The notes beneath the pieces were generated by a model. The model searched no databases and was not told the origin of the DNA. It saw only the letters and a list, made by a program, of their open reading frames with translations. Below are positions 15,860 through 23,794 of a DNA stretch of 50,479 nt, in pieces; within the stretch, counting starts at the first letter, position 1; every line of letters begins with the position of its first letter. Both the position numbers and the translations under genes were made by a program. The stretch is taken from positions 1 through 50,479 of the forward strand of contig VFZL01000032.1 in assembly GCA_016871175.1 (NCBI GenBank), written 5' to 3'. The DNA is from Acidimicrobiia bacterium (GTDB lineage: Bacteria > Acidobacteriota > Vicinamibacteria > Vicinamibacterales > CAVVIG01).

Positions 15860-17098
15860 ATGCCTCGCCTCGTCCCGATCGGGCTTGTCGTCGCGCTCGC
15901 TCTGACATCGTCCATCCTCGGCGGAGCGTCAGACGACGACTGGCCGCAGTATCTCGGCGCCACGCGGGACGGTGTGTATCGCGGCCAGACTCTGGCGGAC
16001 GCCTGGCCGGCTGGCGGACCTCGGGTCCTCTGGCAACGGCCGGTTGGCGCCGGCTTCAGCGGCCCCATCGTCGTCGATGGCAAGGTGCTGTTGTTCCATC
16101 GCGTGAAGAACGAAGAGGTGCTCGAGGCGATGAACATCGCGTCGGGTGCCACGGTGTGGCGATACGCGTATCCGACGTCGTACCGCGACGACTTCGGCTT
16201 CGACGAGGGGCCGAGAGCCGTGCCCGTGGCGGTCAACGGGATCGTCTACACGTTCGGTGCCGAAGGGAAGCTGCATGCGGTCGGCCTGTCGGATGGCAGG
16301 AAGCGATGGAGCGCAGACACGGCCGCACGTTTCAAGGTCAACAAAGCCTTCTTCGGGGCTTCCGGGTCGCCACTGGTCGACGCTGACCGCGTCATCGCCA
16401 ACGTTGGCGGCAAAGGGGTGGGTCTGGTCGCGTTCGATGCGGCCACGGGCCAGGTGCTCTGGACGGCGACCGACGATGAGGCGAGCTATTCGTCCGGGGT
16501 CTCCGCCACCATCGGTGGCCGAAAGCTGGCCGTCTTCCTGACGCGCGCGGGGCTCGTCGGGCTCGACCCTGCGACTGGCGGCGTCATCTTCCGCCGACCG
16601 TGGCGCGCTCGGATTGCGGCGTCGGTCAATGTGGCGTCGCCGATCGTCGCTGGCGATCGCGTGTTCGTTTCGGCGGAGTACGGGCCCGGCGCGGGTCTTC
16701 TGCGTGTGGATGGCTCGAACCTCGTCGACGTCTGGACCGGGCTGGACAGCCTGACGACGCACTACGCGACACCGGTGCTCGCGGACGGCATTCTCTACGG
16801 CTACCACGGACGCCAAGAGTTCGGTCCGTCGCTGCGCGCGGTCGAGCTGAGTACCGGAAAGGTGCGCTGGAATCAGGACCAGTTCCGAGCTGGAAGTCTC
16901 ATCCTCGCCGGCAACCGCCTGGTGATCATGCGTGAGGGTGGAGAGCTCGTGTTGGCCGACGCGACACCGGACGCGTTTCGCGTCCGGGCGCGGGCCCAGG
17001 TGCTGCCGGCCATTGTCCGCGCATTTCCGGCGCTGGCGCATGGTGTCCTCTATGTCAGAAACGAGACCACGCTCGCGGCGCTGGACCTTCGCCGATAG
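15860..17098 (+). CDS. PQQ-like beta-propeller protein B
   Basis: A 412-residue exported propeller beginning MPRLVPIGLVVALALT, then DDWPQYLGATRDGVYRG, the usual opening of PQQ-binding-like proteins. Blades include GATVWRYAYPT, DGRKRWSADTA, TGQVLWTATDDE and TGKVRWNQDQFR. The relation to propellers A (14544) and C (22357) is at family level. ATG 15860 is only about a dozen bases downstream of a TATACT (15843-15848), so the transcript could be nearly leaderless. The TPR gene that follows overlaps its 3' end by 47 bp, indicating co-transcription. Confidence 0.75.
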   Translation: MPRLVPIGLVVALALTSSILGGASDDDWPQYLGATRDGVYRGQTLADAWPAGGPRVLWQRPVGAGFSGPIVVDGKVLLFHRVKNEEVLEAMNIASGATVWRYAYPTSYRDDFGFDEGPRAVPVAVNGIVYTFGAEGKLHAVGLSDGRKRWSADTAARFKVNKAFFGASGSPLVDADRVIANVGGKGVGLVAFDAATGQVLWTATDDEASYSSGVSATIGGRKLAVFLTRAGLVGLDPATGGVIFRRPWRARIAASVNVASPIVAGDRVFVSAEYGPGAGLLRVDGSNLVDVWTGLDSLTTHYATPVLADGILYGYHGRQEFGPSLRAVELSTGKVRWNQDQFRAGSLILAGNRLVIMREGGELVLADATPDAFRVRARAQVLPAIVRAFPALAHGVLYVRNETTLAALDLRR

Positions 17099-17711
17099 CA
17101 CCTCGGCGCTGTTGCTGCTGGTGTTGGCGTCCGCACACCTGCGCGGGCAGGAGCCGAATGCGCTGCTCGATCGCGCGGTGGACGAGTTTGAGCGTGGACG
17201 GATCGAATCGTCCGTGGCGGCGTTCGACGAGCTGGTGAAGGTCGCGCCTCGAGCGATGCCGCAGCTGTGGCAGCGGGGCATTGCGCTCTACTACGCGGGC
17301 CGATTCGACGATTGCCGCAAGCAGTTCGAGTCACATCGGACGGTGAATCCCAACGACGTCGAGAACGCGGCGTGGCACTTTCTCTGTGTCGCCCGCGCGG
17401 AGAGCCCACAGAAAGCGAGGGCCGCGCTGCTGCCTGTTGGCCCGGATGCGCGTGTGCCGATGCGCGAGGTGTACGAGCTCTACCGAGGCGCGGTGGTACC
17501 GGAGCAGGTCATGCGCGCGGCCGAATCCAACCCCAGCGGCCAGTTCTACGCCAACCTATACGTCGGTCTGTACTACGAAGCGACGGGCGATCCCGTTCGC
17601 GCACGCGCCGCGCTCGAGACTGCCGCGCAGGATCGCTTCGCGCCGGTCGGTGGATACATGCACATGGTCGCGACGGTCCACGTGGCGAGGCTCCGGTCGT
17701 CGCGACCCTGA
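17052..17711 (+). CDS. Exported tetratricopeptide-repeat protein
   Basis: A 219-residue protein. The first about 30 residues contain basic residues and a hydrophobic stretch (ALLLLVLASAHLRGQ), a likely signal peptide. Then come TPR-like helical pairs: LLDRAVDEFERGRIESSVAA, LWQRGIALYYAGRFDDCRKQ and ANLYVGLYYEATGDPVRARA. This resembles the NlpI-type lipoprotein TPR arrangement, though no lipobox is clear. TPRs mediate protein-protein binding. ATG 17052 lies inside the preceding propeller gene; overlap suggests translational coupling and a shared role. Confidence 0.75.
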   Translation: MSETRPRSRRWTFADSTSALLLLVLASAHLRGQEPNALLDRAVDEFERGRIESSVAAFDELVKVAPRAMPQLWQRGIALYYAGRFDDCRKQFESHRTVNPNDVENAAWHFLCVARAESPQKARAALLPVGPDARVPMREVYELYRGAVVPEQVMRAAESNPSGQFYANLYVGLYYEATGDPVRARAALETAAQDRFAPVGGYMHMVATVHVARLRSSRP

Positions 17712-17813
17712 TCTTGTGCCCTTGTGAACCCACGAATCGCGGCGCGCCTGGGTATCGCGTTTCGTGCGCAGCGCTCGCATCACGTCGGCGATGCGCGACT
17801 GAGCCCCTCGACG

Positions 17814-19212
17814 CTACCTTGGCGTCGTCGACTTCTCGCGCGACGAGGTCACACTCCGGACGCGTGCGAATGGCCACTGCGCCGTTCGATGTGACCACGC
17901 GAGAAATCCCAGGACGCCGAGGACGACCACCCCGACGCCGAACAGCAGGACCTCGGGGCCAGTCGTGGCGAACACGAACACCCAGCCGAGAAGCGCGATG
18001 AGCGCCGGCAGCGGATACAACCACATGCGAAACGGTCGCGGGAGGTCGGGTTGTCGGCGGCGTAGGAGCATGAGCGCCCCGACCTGACCGACGAATTGCA
18101 CCAGAATCCGCGTCGCGATCAGTGCGTCGATGACGACGCCCAGCGAGATCGCGCTCGCCGCGATGGCCACGGACCCCAACACCACCAGGGAGACCGACGG
18201 GAAGTATCCGGTCGGGTGCAGACGGCCGAATGCGCGGAAGAAATATCCCTCACGTGCGGCGGCGAACGGCACACGCGAGTAGCCGAGGAGCAGCGCGAAT
18301 ACCGATGCGAAGGCGGTCCATAGGACGAGCACCGTGAATACGCTCGCGATCGCGCGACCGTAGACCCGTTCCATGAACACGGAGACCAAGAAGTTGGACG
18401 TTCGATGGCTGGCCGCTGGCACGAACTCGCGCCACGGGATGACCCCGATGCTCGAGAGGTTGATCCCCAGGTAGATCAGCGCGACGGCGAGGGTGCTGAT
18501 CACGATCGACCGCGGGATGACTCGTCCCGGATCGCTGACCTCATCGCCGATGTAGCAGACGTTGTAGTACCCGAGGTAGTCGTACACCCCGATGCGCGTC
18601 GCAGCGCCGAGTCCGATCAGCACCCCCATCGATGGACCGAACGCATCGGGCGGGACGTCGAACGCGAGCGCTGAATCGAACCGCCACACCCCGGTGATGA
18701 TGACGCCGAGGGTGGTGGCCAAGGCGCCAACCCAGAGTGCGATCATGAGCGCGGCGACCTGGCCCGATATGCCGATACAACAGGACCACATTCAGAACGC
18801 CGACGGTCGCGGCGACCAGCCAGAGCGTGCGCTCGGACAGCCCGGTCCACAGGTAGCTCAGATACTTCGCGAATCCGATGTACCCGGAGGCGATCTCGAG
18901 CGGTCCGCTGAGGATGAACTGCCACACGAACAGGAAGGCCATCAGCCGGCCGAACGTCTCGCGTCCGAATGCCTCGCGCAGATAGCCGAACGATCCGCCG
19001 GACCGTGGCATCGCTGCGCCGAGCTCGCTCCACACTAGGCCATCCGCCAGGACGATGATGAGCGCCACCAACCAGCCAACCAGCGCGTGTGGACCGCCGA
19101 GCGCGGACATCAGCAGCGGGATCGTGATGAACGGCCCGATGCCGATCATGTTGGCCATGTTGAGCGCGGTCGCCTGCAACAGGCCAAAGGGGCGAGCGCG
19201 TGGCTCAGGCAT
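17814..19212 (-). pseudogene. APC-family amino-acid permease with a frameshift
   Basis: The gene starts at ATG 19212 and reads about 147 codons (ATALNMANMIGIGPFITIPL, then helices 2-4 including WSELGAAMPRSGGSFGYLRE). Near 18770 homology moves to another frame, which continues with GISGQVAALMIALWVGALA through the remaining helices to TAG/TGA near 17814. Together they form a complete APC superfamily transporter of about 466 residues with roughly 12 membrane helices; MIGIGPFI is the substrate-binding unwound part of helix 1. A one-base indel is needed. Either the gene is dead or the sequence has an error. Substrate would be an amino acid or polyamine. Confidence 0.7.
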
Positions 19213-19326
19213 GGACCCGATCGCGTGCGCGCAAGAGCTGGGAGATCAGAACGCGTGTGGTCTGAGGCGGGAGCAACACGAAGGCTCGCCGGACCGGTCG
19301 TCCGGCAAGCCCATGAGGCGGATCGA

Positions 19327-20310
19327 TCAGGCGCGCACGATCTGCGCTGCCGCGTCGACGATCTTCGGCGCGTCTGGGCGCAGCCACTCCATCATCCCCG
19401 CGGCGCCCGGACCCGGAACGTCGGGGAAGGCGATGCGGCGAGCCCTGACGTTCGGCACCTCCTGCACCACTTCGGAGAGGACGTGCGCTCCGAAGCCCGC
19501 CGTGTAGTGCCCGTGCTCGACCACGAGGAGCCGCTTGGTCTTCTTCACCGACGCGGCGATCGTGTCGACATCCAGCGGCTTGAGCGATCGTGGATCGATG
19601 AACTCGGCGCTGATACCCATCTTCGCGAGCATCGGCAGCGCGCGGTTCACGTCGACCGTGGCGGGTGCCCAGGCCACGATGGTCACATCTCGGCCTTCTT
19701 GACGGACCACGGCCTTGCCGAGCGGCACCGTGTAGGCTTCATCCGGCACATCGGGCTGCTCGCCGGCCTTCACTTCGGGGTAATCGAAGTACACGACCGG
19801 ATCGGGATCGCGAATCGCCGCGATCATCAATCCCTTCGCGTCGTACGCGTTGCTCGGCACAACCACCTTGACGCCTGGCAGCTGGGCGTAGAGCACCTCG
19901 CAACCGACGTCTGTATGCTGGCCCGCGCTGCCGCGGCTGCGGCCCGCGCCGTCCTGCCACAAGACGAAGGGCATGCTGGCCTGACCGCCCGTCATCGAGC
20001 GGATCTTGCCTGCCTGGTTCTGGACGTACTCGATGGCGTAGATCGGCGCCATGCTGGGCAGTCGTGCGACCGCCTTCGATCCCGCCACCGCGGCGCCGAT
20101 GGCCGCACCGGCAATCCACTGCTCGTCGATCGGCCACCCGCGACCTGAGGTCCGCAGGTTGCCGAACTCCTTGGCGAGGTCGAGTACCTCACCGGTCGGC
20201 AGCGTGGCCGTCGGCACTTGGTACTCGTAGTAGAAGACCATGTCTGCGTTGGCGCGCATCTCCTGCGCGACCGCTTCGAGTTGGGCGTAGTTGTAGCTCT
20301 TCTTGGCCAT
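19327..20310 (-). CDS. Thiamine-diphosphate E1 component, beta subunit
   Basis: A 327-residue subunit of a 2-oxoacid dehydrogenase-type E1. Features: EMRANADMVFYYEY near the N-terminus, WPIDEQWIAGAAIGAAVAGS, DGAGRSRGSAGQHTD (family motif), VVVPSNAYDAKGLMIAAIRD, and a C-terminal transketolase-C domain with RSLKPLDVDTIAASVKKTKR and VVEHGHYTAGFG. E1 beta pairs with E1 alpha to decarboxylate a 2-oxoacid using thiamine diphosphate. It has no signal peptide, unlike its alpha partner 18 bp upstream. ATG 20310 is preferred over ATG 20316 because AGGAGAG lies 9 rather than 3 bases upstream. No E2 or E3 gene is in the window. Confidence 0.85.
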   Translation of the reverse strand: MAKKSYNYAQLEAVAQEMRANADMVFYYEYQVPTATLPTGEVLDLAKEFGNLRTSGRGWPIDEQWIAGAAIGAAVAGSKAVARLPSMAPIYAIEYVQNQAGKIRSMTGGQASMPFVLWQDGAGRSRGSAGQHTDVGCEVLYAQLPGVKVVVPSNAYDAKGLMIAAIRDPDPVVYFDYPEVKAGEQPDVPDEAYTVPLGKAVVRQEGRDVTIVAWAPATVDVNRALPMLAKMGISAEFIDPRSLKPLDVDTIAASVKKTKRLLVVEHGHYTAGFGAHVLSEVVQEVPNVRARRIAFPDVPGPGAAGMMEWLRPDAPKIVDAAAQIVRA

Positions 20311-20328
20311 AACCATCTCTCCTGGTCG

Positions 20329-21645
20329 CTACGTGAGACGCGTGACGACGTTGCGCCGGTTGTAGAACTGTGTCGCCTTGACGGGTCCCTCGGCGTGCGT
20401 GTTCAACACGCCGGCTTCAGGATTCGGATCCGAGCTCTGACGCGCATACTCGACCGACTTGGTGACCGCTGCGGCGACGTCCGCGTCGATCTTCGATAGC
20501 TCGGCGTCGGACGCCAGGCCCTTGGCCACGAGCCATTTCTTGTAGCGGGTGATTGGATCCCGCGACATCCATTGTTTCACTTCATCGTCGGTGCGGTAGG
20601 GGAGCCCCATCGCGCCGTCTTGGCTCACCTTGCCGCCGGCGAAGCCGGCGTGGTCGTACCAGCGATAGGTCATGCCTTCGATCATGCTCGGGCCCTTGCC
20701 GGCCCGCGCCCACTCCACGGCTTCCTTCGTCGCCGCGTAGACGGCCGACAGATCGTTGCCGTCGACCAGGAAGTGCGGGATGTCGAGGCCCTTCGTGTAC
20801 TCCGAGATGTACTTGGTCGGCGCCGTCTGCGCCATCGGGACGTGCATGTACTGCAGGTTGTTCTCGTTGACGAAAATCACCGGGATCTTCATGTTTGCGC
20901 AGCTGCGCACCGCGCTGAAGTAATACGGCGACGCCGCCGCGCCATCGCCGAAGAAGGCGACCCCAACCTGCTTGCTGCCGCGCACCATCGCGTGGAGCGC
21001 CGCGCCGGCGGCCATGTAATAGCTCGCGCCGACGATGCCGTTCATGCCCATGATGCCTTTGGACATGTCGGTGATGTGCATCGAGCCGCCGTAGCCCTTG
21101 TTGTACCCGGTTTCCTTGAAGAAGATCTCGGCCGACATCTTGTTGATGTCGCCGCCCTTCGCGATGAGGTGACCGTGACCACGGTGCGTGCTCGCGATGT
21201 AGTCGTCATCGTTCAGCGCGCCCATGACGCCGACGGCGATCGCTTCTTCGCCCACGTAGGTGTGGAACGCACCGTACAGCTTGTCGGCGACGCCCAGAAA
21301 CAGATCCTTCATCGTGGTTTCCCACTGACGACTGGTCTGCATCAGGTGGTAGAGATGGAGGAGCTTCTCGTTGCCCGCGGCCGCCAACGCGTCAGCGGCC
21401 TTCCCGCTCGTTGGGATGTCGGCAGGTGGCAGGAACTTGACGGCATCGCCCGGTTGCCAGTTCGGGTTGCCGCCAGGGCCGGCCGTGGCGAGGCTGATGG
21501 ATTTTTCGAACTTGCCTCCAGTAAGGCCCTCGGCGCTGACGGAGCCATCCATCGAACCACATGAGGTGACCACGGCGCTCGCGCCCGTGGCGCCTAGCAG
21601 CTTCAGGAGCGAACGTCGATCAAGTGTGCCGCGCTGTTCTGACAT
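20329..21645 (-). CDS. Thiamine-diphosphate E1 component, alpha subunit, with Tat lipoprotein signal
   Basis: A 438-residue E1 alpha homologue. From about residue 90 it has the full fold: YHLMQTSRQWETTMKDLF, HTYVGEEAIAVGVMGAL, STHRGHGHLIAKG (154-164), KGYGGSMH, and the thiamine-diphosphate motif GDGAAASPYYF (233-243) closing at VNENN (259-263). The first 30 residues are unusual: DRRSLLKLLGATGASA then VTSC, a twin-arginine signal with a lipobox-like Cys29. This predicts folded export and lipid anchoring of an enzyme family that is normally cytoplasmic. Length without the leader is usual for the family. It is the first gene of the E1 pair; the beta subunit could be carried along in complex. Confidence 0.85.
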   Translation of the reverse strand: MSEQRGTLDRRSLLKLLGATGASAVVTSCGSMDGSVSAEGLTGGKFEKSISLATAGPGGNPNWQPGDAVKFLPPADIPTSGKAADALAAAGNEKLLHLYHLMQTSRQWETTMKDLFLGVADKLYGAFHTYVGEEAIAVGVMGALNDDDYIASTHRGHGHLIAKGGDINKMSAEIFFKETGYNKGYGGSMHITDMSKGIMGMNGIVGASYYMAAGAALHAMVRGSKQVGVAFFGDGAAASPYYFSAVRSCANMKIPVIFVNENNLQYMHVPMAQTAPTKYISEYTKGLDIPHFLVDGNDLSAVYAATKEAVEWARAGKGPSMIEGMTYRWYDHAGFAGGKVSQDGAMGLPYRTDDEVKQWMSRDPITRYKKWLVAKGLASDAELSKIDADVAAAVTKSVEYARQSSDPNPEAGVLNTHAEGPVKATQFYNRRNVVTRLT

Positions 21646-21696
21646 TGGACTGCCTCCCCTAGCGATTCCAGGGTGTTACGGTCAGGGCTCAGACAG

Positions 21697-21716
21697 GCCG
21701 CCACGCTCGTGGCGGC
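21697..21716. promoter_or_regulatory. Perfect inverted repeat upstream of the E1 operon
   Basis: GCCGCCACG-CT-CGTGGCGGC is a 20-nt palindrome-like element, between the divergent E1 alpha gene (start 21645) and the cupin gene (start 21855). Position and dyad symmetry suit an operator; as RNA it could form a short hairpin in the E1 leader. Confidence 0.35.
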
Positions 21717-21854
21717 TCCCGCGTCCGGCTGCCAAGGGTATCACTGGAGCGGCCCTTCCTACCAAAATTTCCCGAATCCCCGGATCAGGGTAGCAGGTAG
21801 GCGACTGTGCGAACGAAACTTGATCGCGTTGCTTCGCTGCAGTAGGGTGGCGCC

Positions 21855-22340
21855 ATGAAGAAGCCGCTAGTAGTGCTGCTCGCCCTGGGGTGGATTCCGA
21901 CGCTCGGCATCGTGTTCGGCGCACGCTGGATGTCTGGCGTGCCGCTGCTGGCGCAGCAGCGGACCCCCATCAAGGTCACCCGCCTCTTCACGGGGCCGGA
22001 TGGCAAGACGCACATGGAGGAGTTCGACGTGCCGCTCAAGGCGCAGGGCCGCGGAACCGAGTTGTCGGCGACGGTGCCCGCCAAGAGCGTGCAGTTCCGG
22101 CGGACGAACAAGGACTACTTCGTCGACTGGCACCCGGCCCCCACGCGGCAGTACGTGGTCACGCTGAGTGGGGAGAGCGAAGTCGAGCTCGAGGGCGGCA
22201 GGAAGCTGCGGCTCGGGCCCGGGCACATCCTGCTGGCGGAGGACACGACTGGGCAGGGGCACATCTCGCGGGCGATTGGCACCGGTGACCGCGTGTCCCT
22301 CTTCATCCCGCTTGCCGACGGAGCGACCGCCGCACGCTGA
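21855..22340 (+). CDS. Small exported cupin protein
   Basis: A 161-residue protein with an N-terminal hydrophobic signal/anchor (KKPLVVLLALGWIPTLGIVF). The rest is a single cupin barrel: DWHPAPTRQYVVTLSGESEV and LRLGPGHILLAEDTTGQGHI. The His and Glu ligands of a classical metal cupin are only partly present (H in DWHP, H in QGH). The function is unknown. It lies divergent to the exported E1 pair and 16 bp ahead of a PQQ-like propeller gene, with which it is probably transcribed. Confidence 0.7.
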   Translation: MKKPLVVLLALGWIPTLGIVFGARWMSGVPLLAQQRTPIKVTRLFTGPDGKTHMEEFDVPLKAQGRGTELSATVPAKSVQFRRTNKDYFVDWHPAPTRQYVVTLSGESEVELEGGRKLRLGPGHILLAEDTTGQGHISRAIGTGDRVSLFIPLADGATAAR

Positions 22341-22356
22341 CGGTCGCGAGGCCACG

Positions 22357-23793
22357 ATGCCAGTCGGTCGCTTCTCCAGACGGTGTGGCTCCACCGCAGG
22401 TGCCAGACGCACGTCGCGTGTCTCGGCACCTGTGAACCGGATGGCCCGCGCGACGGTCGGTGTCGTCGCGGCGATGGTTGTGGCGTGTGCGGGAGTCGCC
22501 ATCGCGGCCGACGATTGGCCCGAGTGGCGCGGCAAAGGACGGCTCGGGACCTGGAACGAAACGGGCATCCTCGAGCGGCTGCCGTCCGGCGGGCCCACCG
22601 TGACGTGGCGCGCACCGGTCCGCGCGGGGTATGCGGGTCCGGCGGTCGCCGGCGGACGCGTGTTCGTGACCGATGCACGTCGGGTCGAGGGCGGTCGCGC
22701 ACACGATGTCGTCGAGCGAGTGCTGGCGCTCGACGAGATGACGGGCAAGACGCTCTGGACCCACGAGTGGAAGACGAACTACAGCGGTTTGCAGCTGGTG
22801 TATGCCATCGGACCGCGGGCCACGCCGACGGTGGACGGCGAACGCGTGTACGTCCTCGGGACGATGGGCACGCTGCTCGCCCTCGATACGGCCAGCGGGC
22901 GTGTCCTGTGGGAGAAGGACTACGTTCGTGACTTCAACGCCTCGGTGCCGACCTGGGGCATGACCGGCGCGCCGCTCGTCGACGGCGATCGGCTGATCTG
23001 CCTCGTCGGTGGCGAACCGGACGCCAAGCTCGTCGCGCTCGACAAACGCAGCGGCGCGGTCGTGTGGCGCGCGCTCGCCTCGGATTCCGAACCTGGCTAC
23101 AGCCAGCCGATCATCGTTGAGGCCGGCGGCGCACGACAGCTGATCACCTTCCACGCGAAGGGCATCAGTTCGCTCGATCCCGCCACCGGCAAGGTGCACT
23201 GGGAGCACGATCACAGCGTGCAGATGGGCATCGTCGTGGCGACGCCGGTGCGCAGCGGACCCTATCTGCTGTTCACGTCGCAGCATGGCGGCGTGCGGAT
23301 GTTCAGGCTCGCCGCCGACGCGCCCAACGCCACGTTGGTGTGGAGCGGGCCCGGTGAACAGGACCCGGGCATGACCCACGACACGCCCAACACCTTCAAC
23401 TCCGTGATCAGCACGCCGGTCATCGACGGCGAGTACGTGTACGGCCTCGACAACGATGGGCAGCTGCGCTGCTTGTCCGCGGCGTCCGGCAAGCAGCTGT
23501 GGTCGACCGACGCGCTGCTCAACGAGCACGCGATGTACGGCACGGCGTTCTTTGTGAAGCAAGGCGATCGGTACTTCATTACGAACGATCGCGGCGAGCT
23601 CGTCGTCGCCAGGCTCTCGCCGGAGGGCTTCAAGGAGATCGATCGCGCCACGATCCTCAAACCGACACATCCCTACGTGCGGCGACGCCAGATGGCCAAC
23701 GTCCTCTGGAGTCATCCCGCCTACGCAAACCGGCACGTGTTTCTGCGCAACGATTCAGAGATCGTCCGGGTCTCTCTCGCGGCTGGGTCGTAG
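22357..23793 (+). CDS. PQQ-like beta-propeller protein C
   Basis: A 478-residue exported propeller. The segment VGVVAAMVVACAGVAIAA followed by DDWPEWRGKGRLG marks the signal peptide and the mature start. Blades carry TGKTLWTHEWKT, SGRVLWEKDYVRD, SGAVVWRALASD, TGKVHWEHDH and SGKQLWSTDALL. It is the third PQQ-binding-like protein of this type in the window. ATG 22357 is preceded by GCGAGG; an internal ATG at 22441, directly before the signal sequence, is an equally reasonable start. The next gene begins one base after its stop codon. Confidence 0.75.
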   Translation: MPVGRFSRRCGSTAGARRTSRVSAPVNRMARATVGVVAAMVVACAGVAIAADDWPEWRGKGRLGTWNETGILERLPSGGPTVTWRAPVRAGYAGPAVAGGRVFVTDARRVEGGRAHDVVERVLALDEMTGKTLWTHEWKTNYSGLQLVYAIGPRATPTVDGERVYVLGTMGTLLALDTASGRVLWEKDYVRDFNASVPTWGMTGAPLVDGDRLICLVGGEPDAKLVALDKRSGAVVWRALASDSEPGYSQPIIVEAGGARQLITFHAKGISSLDPATGKVHWEHDHSVQMGIVVATPVRSGPYLLFTSQHGGVRMFRLAADAPNATLVWSGPGEQDPGMTHDTPNTFNSVISTPVIDGEYVYGLDNDGQLRCLSAASGKQLWSTDALLNEHAMYGTAFFVKQGDRYFITNDRGELVVARLSPEGFKEIDRATILKPTHPYVRRRQMANVLWSHPAYANRHVFLRNDSEIVRVSLAAGS

Positions 23794-23794
23794 C

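Noticed and set aside
15929-17281. Long minus-strand frame opposite propeller B and the TPR gene
   Set aside because: Shadow frame: low-complexity Arg-rich peptide, while the plus strand has full domain patterns.
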